64,000 nt of DNA from positions 1-64,000 of the forward strand of contig JAEVHH010000003.1 in the NCBI GenBank assembly GCA_017607445.1, written 5' to 3'. Numbering within the stretch: position 1 is the first letter of the stretch; the number at the start of each line of letters is the position of its first letter. This DNA comes from Histoplasma ohiense (taxonomy: Eukaryota; Ascomycota; Eurotiomycetes; Onygenales; Ajellomycetaceae). The translations under genes were made by a program, and so were the position numbers. The notes below the pieces were generated by a model. It worked only from the letters and a program-made list of their open reading frames with translations, was not told where the DNA came from and made no database searches. Below are positions 36,661 to 49,236 of this stretch, in pieces.

Positions 36661-39600
36661 ATGATAGACAGTGATTTTCTTCATTACACTCTTATAGACA
36701 CTCAGCTGATTGAGAAACATAAACTTCAGTGTATCTTCTTTTTTAAACTGTGTAAACTCAGTGAATTTGACAGTCTCAGAGAATCCATCTTCTACAACAT
36801 GGTAAGATTTAATATTGATGTAGAAGAATACAAGAAAAAGAATGTATATGCATATGAAATACAAGATCTTGAGTATGATCTAATACTCAGCCTATCATAG
36901 CTCACAGAATTTGAAACCTTGTTGAACACACACAATTACTGTCTTATTTTCTCAGAAAGCAACTGTGTTTACAAGAAGAACATCAATAGAATCACTGATT
37001 TCATTCAGATATCAGCAGAAATGTACAAACTACTAACTCATCAAGTATATGAGAAGAAGAACATTCAAGTGTTTACTGCTAGCATAATGAATATCAAAAA
37101 AGCATTAGAAAAGTTAGAACTCAAAGATTCTAAAAAACTATACAAAAAACTACTCAAATTATATGAAGACTTTATAGATGTGTTCAATAAGAAAGAAGCT
37201 GAAAAGCTTCTCTCTCATCAAAAACTCAGTATAGATTATACAATCAAGCTCATCAAGAAAGACAGTAAAAACCCACAATCACTCTGAGATTCTCTCTACA
37301 GCATATCACACAACAAACTTCTCATTCTACAAAAAATGCTCAATAGATTATTGAATAAAGACTTCATTCATATTAACAACTCATCCACTGCAGCATCTGT
37401 ACTGTTTGTGAAGAAATCAGAAGAAAACTTACAATTCTGTATTGACTATCAAAAACTCAACAAAATTACATGAAAGAACTGATATTCTCTCTCATTTATC
37501 AATGAAATACTTGAATGAATAGAAAAAGTAAAATGATTTACAAAGCTTGACATCTCTGCAGCCTTCTATAAGATAAGAATTAATAAAGATGATGAATGAC
37601 TAACCACTTTTCATACACATTACAGATTATATGAATGAACAGTGATCTTTTTTGAATTAGTGAACACTTCAAGTACATTTCAGAAATACATTAACTGAGC
37701 TCTACAAGATCTGCTCAATGAGATCATCTCAGTGTATATAGATAATATCTTGATCTTCACTGATGAATCACTCACTGAGTACTGTAAGTACATATGATAA
37801 GTGCTTGACCATCTATGAAAAGCTGAACTGTAAGTGGACATTGATAAATGCAACTTCAAGATCAAGTCTACAATCTATCTAGAATTCATTATTGAAGTTG
37901 AAAAAGATATATACATGGATTCTAAGAAGATGGAAGCAATTCTCAACTGAAAGACATCAGTCTCAGTAAAAGAGACTAGAAGCTTTCTAGAGTTTGTCAA
38001 CTTCTATCAAAGATTTATCAAAAACTTTTTCAATATCATACAATCACTGACAGATCTGACTCAGAAAGACACTGTATTTCAATGAACTGATGAAGTGAAT
38101 GCAGCATTCAAAAAGCTGAAGCATATGTTCACAAGCACCTCAATGCTGCAATCATTCAATTCAGATAAACATATGATTCTTGAAACAGATGTCTCAGATT
38201 ATATAGTAGATGAGGCACTGATGCAATATGACAATGAAAATATTCTATAATCTTGTGTCTTTATCTTGAAAAAGATGTCACTCATCAAATGCAACTATGA
38301 GATCTACAACAAGAAGCTTCTAGTGATCATATAATGTCTTGAAGAATGGAAATCTGAACTTATGAGTGTTGAGAGATTCAAGATTGTTATCAATCATAAG
38401 AATCTAGAGTACTTCACAACCACTTGTAAGCTCACTGAGAGACATATGTGTTGGTCATTGTTCCTTAGCTGTTTTTCATTCACAATTTGTTATCAATCTG
38501 AAACTTTTTGCTACAATAATGCAGCTAAAGCTTGAACATGGACATTTCAAATCATATTTAGCAAAGTTTAAAGATGATTTAAATGATCTATGTTCAGATT
38601 GTCAGTTATATGAAAATCCAGAGCATCTTCTGTTACTTTGTACAAAGTATTCAGAACTAAGATTGAGACTGAGAGAGAAGTATCAACTGAATCAGTTAAA
38701 TTTGAGTTTGTTATTCAATACAAAAGCTGGAAATATGTTCTTAATTGAATATTTAAATGAGTCAAATGTTGCTACAAGAGCTTGTTTGAATAGTGTCACT
38801 TGATGATATTTAGATCAGTTGTTTTTATTTATTTTATTTTGATCTTTTCTTTAACTTTGTTTATTGTTAATTTTCATTTGTTTCAAGCAGTTTGCTTCAT
38901 TATTTGTTGATAATAGTCATTGCAAATGTTTTTTCTTTTCTGTTGATTTTTAATAGCTGCTGTCTTTTATAATATTTATTTCCTTTGTTTTGAAGTTGAG
39001 TTGTGCTAACCCATTGACATTCTTTTGATTTTATTTTTGGATTGAATAGTTTGAATAGTTGTTTGATTCTGGGCTGGAATTCTGTTAATGCATGTGTCAA
39101 ATTGTTTTTGTATATTAGAATATTCTTGATTTGAAAAATCCTGAAGTATTTCAGATAGATGTCATAGTCACTGACTGTATACATCTATAATTGAAGAATA
39201 ATAATAATAATAATTATCAATCTGAAGTAGAGAACATCTTTGTGGATGCTCTGTCCCACTGAGAACAAAATATACCATCTGATGATTTGAATAACAGATG
39301 GAAACACTGAGAGCATCAGTTAATCAACTCTGTGATCATAAGAAGTTCTACACAATCAGACAAACTCTGTGTACATATCAATCAGTTCCAAGCTCAAGAA
39401 CTCTCACTCAAAGAACAATGAAAGCTAGCAGCAGAAGCAGATGAATTCTGACAACAAGCTGCTGAAGCTGTACAAAGCAGAACATCTCAATTTCTCACAG
39501 ATGTATATTCAAGAATGAATATCTCAGCATATTTGATCAATAATGACAACTGCTTACACTTTTGAGATAGACAATGAGTCTCTGATTCAGAATCTCTACA

Positions 39601-40890
39601 AATATGAATCATGCAAGAAATTCATGACTCACTGATGACTGAGCACTCAGAATATAAAATCATGTACAACATTGTCATCTGAGAATTCTACTGATCAGAT
39701 ATGTTGAAAGATATACATCAGTTTGTACACAACTGTGATTGCTGTGGCTCAGTGACAGCATGATGTGAATACTGAAAAGAGATGCTGAAGTCTCTATCTG
39801 TCTCCAACTGAATTTGATGCAATATAGCTATTGATTTTGCAGTTTCCTTACTCAAAAGTGGAGATTCTATGAACATTCTAGTTATTGTTGATCAACTCAG
39901 TAAGGATGTAATACTACAGCTCTGTGACAAGATGAACACTGAAGTAGTTGCAGATATCTTCATCAGAAGCTCATTCTATTGTATACACAGCTTGTCTTCA
40001 TTCATTGTGTCAGATAGAGACAGTCAATTTGTCAGCACACTCTGAGCCCACATATGTCAATTATTAAGAATTGAATGAAAGTTATCAACAGTGTACCACT
40101 CAGAGACTGATGAAGCTACTGAGAGAATGATATAAACAGTAAAGAACATTCTTCATAAGTTCTGCAATTATGCACAAAACAACTGAAGCAATCTGCTGTC
40201 ATATACTGAGATTGTGATTAACAGTCAAGATTTCACTACAACAGATGTAAGCTCATTCTTTCTTCTACATGAATACAACTTAGAGATTCTGAACTTCTCT
40301 GAGACTCTCTGAGAAACTGTGTACATCTGCAGTCTTATACAGACAGCAGAAAACATTGTGAGTAAGCTGAAGAAAGCTTATAAATGAACAGAAGCTTCAA
40401 TAATCAGTGCTCAGTAAGATTATAAAAATCAAGTGAACATCAGAAGAAGTTCTGCAATTCAATATCATGTAGAAGACAAAGTCTGATTGAATCTCAAAAA
40501 TATAAGAATGAATCATCTCTTGCATACACTAAATTACCACTACATCAAGTATACAGTGAAGAAAGTGTTAGACATATATGATTATTGACTTAACATCTCA
40601 TCTGACATTCACAATGTCTTTCATACAAACCTGCTTCAATCTGTGACTGAGAATTCATTTCTCTCACAGAGAATCTCTGATTGACAGTCATCTGTCATTG
40701 TAGAAGAAGACAATGAACTCAAGTGAGAAATTGAAGCAATTCTTGACAATAGAATCAATCACTGCTGCTATGAATATCTCATCAAATGAATAGAATATGA
40801 TTGTTCAATCTGAGAATCCACATTCATTTTGAAGAACACCGCTGCCCTTGACATCTATGAGTTCTCACTCACTCTGATAGAGAGGGATAA
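36661..40890 (+). pseudogene. pol remnant of element F
   Basis: Protease at 36661 reads I-D-S-D where other copies read I-D-S-G, and the RT box near 37735 reads YIDN rather than YxDD; both are single G-to-A changes. A 122-codon frame (36919-37287) holds the spacer before RT. RNase H spans the LINE insertion. Integrase and a degraded chromodomain follow to about 40870. Inactive. Confidence 0.85.
38503..39213 (+). mobile_element. 5'-truncated LINE in element F
   Basis: A 711-bp insertion with a perfect 13-bp duplication TTATCAATCTGAA (38490-38502 and 39214-39226). It encodes only the Cys-rich C-terminal domain (LCSDCQLYENPEHLLLLC, 38519-38803) and the 3' UTR with its (TAA)n tail. Same family as 27429-28464. 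Confidence 0.92.
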
Positions 40891-41487
40891 TGTGATGGGT
40901 TAGCATCTGTTAGTAATTAACTTACACAATCAACTCTTCTTCTACATCTGCTTGTTTCTGACTATTGTGATCTTGTGTAATTCTCAATGTTCTTCTGCTC
41001 TGTGTTCTGCACTTGTGTAGTTTCTAATGATTCTTCTGTGTAGCTCTTAACATTCTTTCACTCTGTGCTCTGCACTTGTGTAGTTTCTAACAATTCTTCT
41101 GTGTAGCTCTTAACATTCTTCCACTCTGTGCTCCATGCTTGTGTAGTTTCTAACAATTCTTTCATATAGCTTCTAATGTTCTCTCATTCTGTGTTCTGTA
41201 CTCATGTAGTCTCTAACAATTCTTCTGTGTAGCTCTCAATGATTTCTTCATCCCACACTTCACACTTGTGTAGTTTCTAATGATTCTTACACATATCTCT
41301 TAATATTCTTCTGCTTTGCACTTCACTGTGGAGCAGCTTCTGATATTCTTTCATTCTGAACTTTTCTCTATAAGAACCCTCTTTGTACAACCTTTTCTTC
41401 TGATTTCTTTTCTCTTTCTTTTCTTAATCAATTCATAATCTGTAATTAGAATAGTATCAAATCATTAATCGAAGTACGCCTGTTACA
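40891..41487 (+). repeat. 3' LTR of element F, 597 bp
   Basis: It is exactly 63 bp longer than the standard 534-bp LTR, matching one additional internal tandem unit. It ends GAAGTACGCCTGTTACA. Confidence 0.9.
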
Positions 41488-41769
41488 GTAAGTTCCACTT
41501 GTTGATAGCAGTATATCAATTGCATTCTCCAGATAGCTTGTATACACATTGTTATCAATTTTCTAATGAAATAGAGTTGATGGATTCTTTGATTGTTAGA
41601 AGTTGTGTGCAGAGAAGCAAAAAGAATTTCTTTTTTTTTGAAGATTTCTCTTCTTTTTTAACTTGATCATCATCAAAGCTTCTTGCTCTTCTGCTGTGAT
41701 TTTTCATCTTCAATCAAAAATTTTTTAAATTTTCATCAATTCTCTTGATTTCTTCTCTCTTTTTTCAAA
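41488..41769. repeat. Dispersed repeat flank shared with 7375-7480
   Basis: 41545-41655 matches the reverse complement of 7370-7480. Pyrimidine-rich stretches lead to the ATG at 41770. This may be the upstream region of the decayed gene that follows. Confidence 0.5.
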
Positions 41770-43040
41770 ATGGACTCTCTCAGATATCTCAATTTTAAGT
41801 AAGTTGTTTTCTTGCTGATACTTATTGTGTATTATTGCTGGTGTTTCTTGTCAGTGGTGTTATTAGTGTGGTCACATGTGCCACTAGCTCATTTCTGTAT
41901 AGCATCATTTGCTGTTTGCTTGTTATATTGCTCTAGATTTAGCTCTAATCATGTGACATACAACAGTCAGATTTCTTGTGAATGTTGTGTCTCTAGACTT
42001 GAAAATGTCAATTTTTGATGTGTATTGAGATCAAATGTCTGAAAGTGTTGTGAGATTTGTGTCTCTGCAGAGAAATTCTGCAAATCTGTGAGTGTTTCTC
42101 TTTGATTTTTATTCCTTTTTTCTCATTTTCTCCCTTTTTTTTTCCGAATTTGTGTTTGAATAGATAAGTGATGTCATTAGCAATGTTGATATACTGATAA
42201 TGATACTAGATGCATGATATCATTGATATGCCTCTTCTGAGATGCATCATGTGCGGGTGAGTGTTTATCTTCATGGGGGTGGCAGCTGAGAAGAATATGA
42301 TCAGTCACAAAAGTTGTCTTTGTCATTTAATTAAACAATTGAATGCATCTCATCTGATGATGCTGTCTGCTTGAGGCAGAGCAGAGATGAATGCTTTATG
42401 ATCTCAGCATCAGATGACAGCTGAGTCTGCAGAGATGTAGATTTTGAAGACTGTGATTGTATCTGATTCTTTCAGAGTGAAGATGTTAGAGAAGAAAAAG
42501 AATGTGAAGAAGAGAGTTTTGAAGATAATGAGCTCTGAGAGCTCTGTGATAGAGAAGTCAGCTGAGAAGAAGTTGACTGAGAAGAAGTTGACTGAGAAGA
42601 AGTTGATGAAAGAGAAGTTGATGAAAGAGAAGTTGACTGAAGAGTCAATGAAGAAAATTGTGAAGATGCTGATGACTGCAGCAGTATCTGTAGTGCCTGC
42701 TTTCTTTATCAATTTATCATTGATGTCTGTGAAGCAGAGGGAGAGGGTGCTCTGAACAGTGAAGAAGTGAAAGAAGAAGATGAGAAGAAATATCTTTCTT
42801 CATCAGATATATCAGAGAATAAATAGATTGATGAAGAAGAGAAGAAATGAGAAGATAAATATTTTGTGAAATAGACATTTGTCTATATCTCTGCACTCAA
42901 AATAAGTGCTGATAATTTACAAATATCAGAAGAAGTATTGAGCAAGAGTGACAGAGAAGAGAAATGAGAAAAATGATGAAAGAGAGAAGAGAAAGTAAAA
43001 GATGAGAAATGAGATAAAGATAAATGAACTAAGAATCTTT
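41770..43040 (+). pseudogene. Unrecognised decayed Lys/Glu-rich gene
   Basis: ATG 41770 gives MDSLRYLNF and then GTAAGTTG, a good splice donor; later CTGCAG and AATAG acceptors are present. 42444-42670 encodes tandem pentapeptides EKKLT and MKEKL, followed after a frame change by an acidic/basic region (SEEVKEEDEKKYLSSSD, then KISADNLQISEEVLSKSD) ending at a TAA near 43040. In-frame TGA and TAG codons are frequent. The open part is 103 codons. I do not recognise the family. Composition suggests a charged nuclear protein, and the setting suggests transposon cargo. Exon structure is unresolved. Confidence 0.4.
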
Positions 43041-43299
43041 AAGCTTTTCTTAGAGTCTATTTTCTTTGTCTTTTTCTTGCTTATATTTTTTATCTTTTGT
43101 ATTTATTATATTCAAATTGAATTTTTTTCTTTTTTTCTTTTCTCTGATAAAATCCTTCTAAAAAAATGCATTTGATTGAAGTTTGAGTGAGATTTGTGTT
43201 TTTAGTGTTTTTTGATTTAAGATTTGTGCTTCTGATGTCTTTCAACTTGATATTCATGCTTTTGATGTTTGAAGATATGTTGTTTTTGTATTTGTTGTT
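43041..43299. other. T-rich spacer
   Basis: Pyrimidine-rich, no gene or terminal repeat identified. It probably includes the 3' end of element G, whose LTR I could not delimit. Confidence 0.4.
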
Positions 43300-46200
43300 T
43301 ATTTTCTTGTTTGAGAAAGATTTTGAATGTCTGAGTGTTCAATATGTTTTCTTTCAATTTTCATGTATCACCACTAGAATCTCAATCTGTTCATCTCATA
43401 AGATATTTCAGAGATTTGTTTTTTTGTTGTTGTTTTTCAAGAATTTCTTCAATTTGATATTCTTCTTTGCTGTCAACAAGTTCTGAATCTGATTCTGATA
43501 GAGCTTCATTTCTATGATTGTATGACTTCAATAAAAATATGTGGAATACAGAATGAATGCTTCTATATAAAGATGACAGTTCTAGTTTGTATACTTGTTT
43601 TTCAATGATATTCAGAATCTTGAAGAATTCAATATATTTATAATTGAGTTTGTGAACTGAGTGCAGCAATTGGAGATTTTTTGTATTGAGTATGATATAG
43701 TCATCTATTTTAAATTGTTGAGATTTATGTTTTGCATTGTAATAGATTTTCTGTGTTTGTCATATTTTTTGTAGATTTTTGATGAGCTTATGATGTGTTT
43801 TCTTGATATGTTTCACACAGCTAGCAGCATGTATGGCAACTGATTGTGATGGTTTGCTGACATTAATTTTCAAATCAGATTGATATTCCATTAAGACTTC
43901 TGTGAGTGTCATTTCAGTAGAGACATGTTGAGAGATATTGTAAACAAACTGCACTAGTGATAGTCAGCATGCTCAGTCATCTTGATGATAGTTGATAAAG
44001 CATTGAAGATAATGTTTCAAGATTTGATTTTGTTGTTCTGTTTGACCATCTGTTTGAGAATGAAAGGCTGTTGAAAGTTTCCAGTGTGTATCTAGTATAT
44101 AACAAAAGATGAATCAATAATGGCTTGTAAACAGCAAATCTTGATTGAATATATGATTTTTAGATACTCTGTAAATTGTATAGAATTTGATATAAATGAT
44201 TTCTGCTAATTTATCAGCTGTAATGTTTTTGATGCAAGGAATATAGATTGTAAACTTGATATATATATCTACAATCACTAAAATCATATTGTAGATTTGA
44301 TGAAGAAATGTAGAGGCTGACAAGTCTGTAATAAAATTTATAGTAATGAATTTGAAAGAATTTAATGATAAGAGAATTGTACTCAATTCTTCATATTGTC
44401 TGTGCTGTTTTGACTTTACTTTTTGACAAGTATTATAAATGAATATATAATCTTTGATATCTCTGACTAGTTCATGTCAATAGTATTTGTTCTGAATGCT
44501 GTCTATAAACTTTTTTATATCAAAATGATCTCTCTGTGGATCATTATGATTTACACTGATAATTTCATCAATGAATGTCTTTTGTTGAGGGACATACACA
44601 CAACCATCAGCATGCAATATATCATTTTCAGAAATTGTCTATAGCATATTTTCAGTAACAGTTATATTTTTCTCTTTTATCTTCTCTCTTTGCTCAGCAG
44701 CAAAAGAATCAATCTTCTGTATTTTACTCAGAAATGAGATGAAGAATTCAGACATTTCTGTATATACTAAGTTCTCAAAAATAGTCTTATTGACTGTAAT
44801 TCAGAGTATATATTGCTCAATGCACAATGAAGAAGAAGAGTTTATGTGAGAGATAGAAGATATCAATATATGAAATACTTTTCACTCATTAAAAGAAGTA
44901 TTTTGCTCATTAGAGACTCATGCACAGATTATATCAGAAGAAATATCATTTTGAAAAGAAGTATCAGCTTCTCAGTCTAGTCTAACTCCATGTTTCAGCT
45001 TCTGTTGTAGAGTAGATAATATAGTTTGATTATTATAGATCTTACTGTAGTCTGTGTGACAACTGAGCTCATCAGCTGAATTCTTTGATTTAGAGTGATG
45101 TAGTAATACAAAATCATAAACAGATAAAGCTTTCACTTATCTGATCTGATGTCTGTTCAGTTTCTTAGTTGTCATAAAGTACTGCAGATTGGCATGATCA
45201 GATCAGACTTGAATTGAATACTGACTTTTTTTCAGATAGTGTCTTCAATTCTTAAATACTGCTACAATAGCTAAAAGTTCTTTATCATGAATATCATAAT
45301 ATGTTTCTACATCAATCAACTTTCTTGATCAGAAGACAACTGAATGTCAGTATTTATTATTTTGCAACTGTGATAGAATAGCAGTGACTGCAAAAGTGAA
45401 TACATCAGATTTGATCTGAATATATTGAGCTGAGTCAAAATGAGCTAATAGAGAAGTATGTATAAAGTGTAATTTGAGCTCATTGAAAGTGCTTTGAATA
45501 TCTTCTGTTCATATAAAAATGACTTTTCTTTCTCTCTTCTTGCTCTCTTTTGTAAGTTCAAATAATGGGGCTGCAATAGAGGAGAAAGACTTAATAAATT
45601 GCTGATAGAAATTAGCAAAGCTCAAGAAAAATTGAACCTCTTTAATTGATTTAGATGTAGATCATTTCATAATAGTGGAGACTCTGTCTGACTTCATTTT
45701 GACATCATTTATATCTATAACAAATCTCAGAAATGAGATCTTATTCACTTTGAATTCATATTTAGAGAGTTTTGCAAATAGATTCACATATTTGAGATAT
45801 TCTAGCATTTTAGTAACATGCATTTTATGTTTCTGCTTTGAATTGGAGAATATGAGAATGTCATTCAAATAGACAATGCAATATATATCCAACAAATCAG
45901 ACAAAACATTGTTAATGTATATTTGAAATATTGCTGAAGTATTAACTAGTTCAAATGATATAACTACATATTCAAAATATTCATATCTTATTCTAAAGAC
46001 TGTCTTTCAATGATCTTTTGCTGCTATAAGTATGCAGTGATAGATGTCTCAAAGATTCAGCTTAGTGAATATCTTAACTTTTGAAAGTCTATCAAATAAT
46101 TCATTTATTAGAGGTAGAGAATATTGATTTCTGATGATGATTTGATTTAATTCTTGATAGTCTACACAAAGATGAAGTTCATTATTTTTTTTGAGAATAA

Positions 46201-48340
46201 AGAGAATTGATGCATCAGCTGAGCTACTGAATGATTGTATTCATTTTTTATCTAATACATTTTTTAAATATTTTCTTAGAGCAGCTAATTCAGTTTCAGA
46301 GAGATTGTATATCAGTATAAATAAAGATTGTATATCAGATTTGAGATCTATGTGATGTTTCATTTCTTCTGATCTTTTTGCACTTATAGAAACTTCTTCT
46401 GAGAAGATATGTGTGTATAATATGATATAATCAGATAGATCAATTGACAAGTCTGAATACACAGTTAAGAATATATATGAAGTATGTTTTGAGTCTTTTG
46501 AATGTTCTATAGATAATACTACAAATATTTCTACTCTAGCTTCTGTGAGAACTTCAGCTAAGACATCTTGTTCAGAAATAATTTGAGATTGTTGTTTATT
46601 TTCAGAGCTTCTAAAGAAGAATTGTTCATCTGATCAATCTATAAAAGAATTTGTTTGTTTTAATCAAGAAAATTCTAATACAAGATTGTAGTTCTTCAAC
46701 TTCATTATATGAAAGAAATAAGATATCTGCTGTGTATTACTTTTGTAATCAGTGACAGTAGTTGCAATGCTATACTCTTCAAAGAAGTGTATTATACATT
46801 CATCAATTGACTTGATTATTTTGATTTTACAGTGAGCAGTTTCTAGATTGTGATTCTTTGCTCAAAATTCATTGACACAGTTCATTTCTGATTCAGAGTC
46901 TACTAGTGTAAGCATTTTTTGCAGACTTTTAGATATAGCAAGTTTCACTGTAACAGTGAAGCTTAAAGTGTTTTTACATCAACTTTTCATACTTATAGCT
47001 GTCATTGTAAGCTGAATAATGTGTTTTAAATATTTTTTGAGTTCTTCAAATTCTTTGTGTCTTTTGTATCAGATTTCAAATCAGATTTGATGTTTTTGAA
47101 TTTATCTTTGAGTTGTTTGAAACACAAATCAATGATATGTTCTGATTGCTTGCAATAACAGCAATATTTTAATTGAGTGGAGTTATCAGACTTTGTAATG
47201 TCATTTCATCTGTGTTTGTTTTATGATCTATTATCAGCATTATTTCTGTTGTTAAAGTTTTGAGTGGGATTTTTGAAATTTGACTTCTTTTTAAGCTTTT
47301 TCTGTCTCTCTGACAGATTTGATTCTGTCATTGCAAGTTTATATAGAGTGGCATCATAGCTTAACTCTTTCAATTTGATTGCATATTTATTGAATTCTCA
47401 GTGAATGAAAGGTAGAACTTTCATATAGAGATGTGATTTCTGATGATATTCACTATAAGAATACTACAGACACTCTTCAATGAATTGTAAATATAAAATA
47501 AATTGTTGAATTATCTGATTTTCTTATTACTCTGTTTTTCAGTACTGTCTATCAGCATCTCAGAAACTTCTATCTGAATTGATGATTTGACATTACATTC
47601 AATTAACAAATTCTTTCCATAGTGGCAAAGTCTGCATATTATGTGTATGTTGATATCAATGTTGTTGTATTTTGACATTGAAATGAGTAACAGCTTTGAT
47701 GATCTTTTGATGATTGTATTCATTGTAGTAATCAAGATCACTGATATAAAAAGTAATAGCAGCTGTAACAAAGTTTTCAAATTCTTTTATATTTTAATTT
47801 TGAAACTTTTTCACATCTTTTTGAAAAGAGTGACTGCTTATGCTGAGATTTTGAAATTCTAATTGTCAAAGTGATATCTGATTATGTCTCTCACTGACAG
47901 TAGTTACAGCACTTTTTACTAAGATGTTAAATGTTTGTAGTGTGAGTTTTGATGATCTGAAAATACTTGTGATATTATTGTGATTATCATTCATATTAGT
48001 TGCATTTCTACTGTGGTTCAGATGTGCTTCTAGTGTATTTTGAGTGACTGAAATTGTTTCATTCAATTCTTATAGTAAAGTGTTGCATCAGTGTTGAAAT
48101 TCTTGTAGTTTTTTCTCAGTCTGTAATTTTTTGATTCTTCTGATTACAGTTATTTTTTTGATTTCAATTGTGCTGAGATCTTCAGAAGAGATATTCTCTT
48201 CTGAACTATATTCAGAGTTCAATTTCATAGAGAAAGATGATGCTTGTTATACACTTTCAGTGACAGAAGTGCACATTTCACAGTTTTCTTTTATAATGTT
48301 TATTGCTTCAAGTTCAGTGATAGTATGAGTACAGCAGATG
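43300..48340 (-). mobile_element. Ty3/gypsy chromovirus, second family (G), decayed
   Basis: Minus strand, a different family from A-F in sequence and motif spacing. From right to left: Gag (about 48340-47120), protease/RT (about 46900-45600), RNase H (about 45500-45000), integrase (about 44700-43950) and chromodomain (about 43480-43300). No flanking LTR pair was found, so the ends are approximate. It is more AT-rich and more broken than family 1, consistent with greater age. Confidence 0.85.
43300..48340 (-). pseudogene. gag-pol remnant of element G
   Basis: The Gag zinc knuckle at 47122-47163 reads C-x2-C-x4-H-x4-C (CCYCKQSEHIIDLC). The block before RT reads LSETELAALRKYL (46241-46462). 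RT at 45662-45904 has VYLNDILIFS, so the YLDD box carries D-to-N. It continues with LFAKLSKYEFKVNKISFL as in chromoviral RTs. Integrase at 44114-44386 has ITINFITDLSAS and ILVIVDIYIKFTIYIP. The C-terminal part has YKLELSSLYRSIHSVFHIFL (43391-43669), and the chromodomain has EEYQIEEIL. All parts are separated by stops. Confidence 0.87.
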
Positions 48341-48671
48341 CTGTGGATAGAGATTATGACTATTACTCAATGAATTGTCTCTTGAAGATTGAGTGATTAG
48401 AAACTGTGAGATGTAGTGACAGTGTGAAGAGTAACAGTAGAAGATAGTTTATAGTGTAGTGAAGATAATAGTAATAGATTGTAGAGTGTAGTATAGTAGT
48501 GTAATGTAGTGTAATGTAGCTAATTGCTAAGAAAGAAAAGAAAGAGAAAGAAGATGTGCAAAATACATACATCAATATATATATACATATAGAAATAGTG
48601 GTAGCGAGAGTATAATGGAAAGAGGTAAGAATAAGTGAAGATAATAAGGAAATAAGAAATGAGTGCATTAC
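48341..48671. other. AT-rich region upstream of element G
   Basis: TAGTGTAATGTAG-like low-complexity repeats and AT-dinucleotide runs. Possibly the G leader or a decayed LTR. A 101-codon minus-strand frame of Ser/Leu/Tyr is a low-complexity artefact. Confidence 0.4.
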
Positions 48672-48892
48672 AATATAGTTTCTAACAATTTTTTTATATA
48701 GTTTTTAACATTCTTTCACTTCATATTTTACTGTGAAATAGTTTCTGATATTTTTTCATTCTAATCTCTCTTCTATAAGAATTCTTTTTATATGATTTTT
48801 TCTTCTGATCTTTTTTCTCTTTCTTTTTTTAATTAATTCATAATCTGTATTTAGAATAGTGCTAAATCATTAATCAAAGTACATCTGTTACA
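48672..48892 (+). repeat. LTR fragment, gypsy family 1
   Basis: The last ~220 bp of the family-1 LTR (TAGTTTCTAACAATT through ACATCTGTTACA), truncated on the left. Confidence 0.82.
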
Positions 48893-49104
48893 GAGTATAA
48901 AGAATGTAAATACAGTAGAGAACATCTGTAAAGAAAAGAATGAAGATTAATATCAGAGCTGTACAGAGAGCTGTTCAATCCATTCATGGATTTGATGAGA
49001 TTTATGCGACATCACATGAGGTCATGTTACAGTATTTTTTTCACAGAAAAAGTTGGTTTTTCTATAATATAAAGAGAGAAGAGAGAAGAGATGTTCTTGT
49101 TATA
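48893..49104. other. Spacer before the dispersed repeat
   Basis: An 82-codon plus frame at 48940-49188 (IRAVQRAVQSIHGFDEIYAT) runs into the repeat and is not recognised. 49088-49104 matches the left flank of the hAT insertion. Confidence 0.4.
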
Positions 49105-49236
49105 TTCTTGACATTGTTCAACACTAAGCATTCCTTCAGTATAACCAACTCTTGCCTGTATTTAACATCACACAAGGACTCATCATAAGCGCTGCTTGCA
49201 TACGAGTATAATGGAAGAAGAAGAATAATAATAATA
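49105..49236 (+). repeat. Dispersed repeat with (TAA)n tail, unoccupied hAT site
   Basis: It matches 16447-16567. Here the sequence equivalent to the two hAT flanks is continuous, with a single TTCTTGAC in place of two TTCTTGAT copies. It ends GAAGAATAATAATAATA. Confidence 0.8.

Larger units (their letters stand above)
36493..41487 (+). mobile_element. Ty3/gypsy copy F, 5'-truncated
   Basis: Plus strand. It starts inside the Gag-protease junction (ATAGACAAGAACAGGG) and runs through protease, RT, RNase H, integrase and chromodomain to a 3' LTR at 40891-41487. Gag and the 5' LTR are missing. A LINE is inserted at 38503-39213. The start is within a few bases of the B breakpoint in element coordinates, but on the opposite strand. 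Confidence 0.88.

Noticed and set aside
42410..42712. 100-codon minus-strand Phe/Ser/Ile frame
   Set aside because: Antisense shadow of the Lys/Glu pentapeptide repeats on the plus strand.
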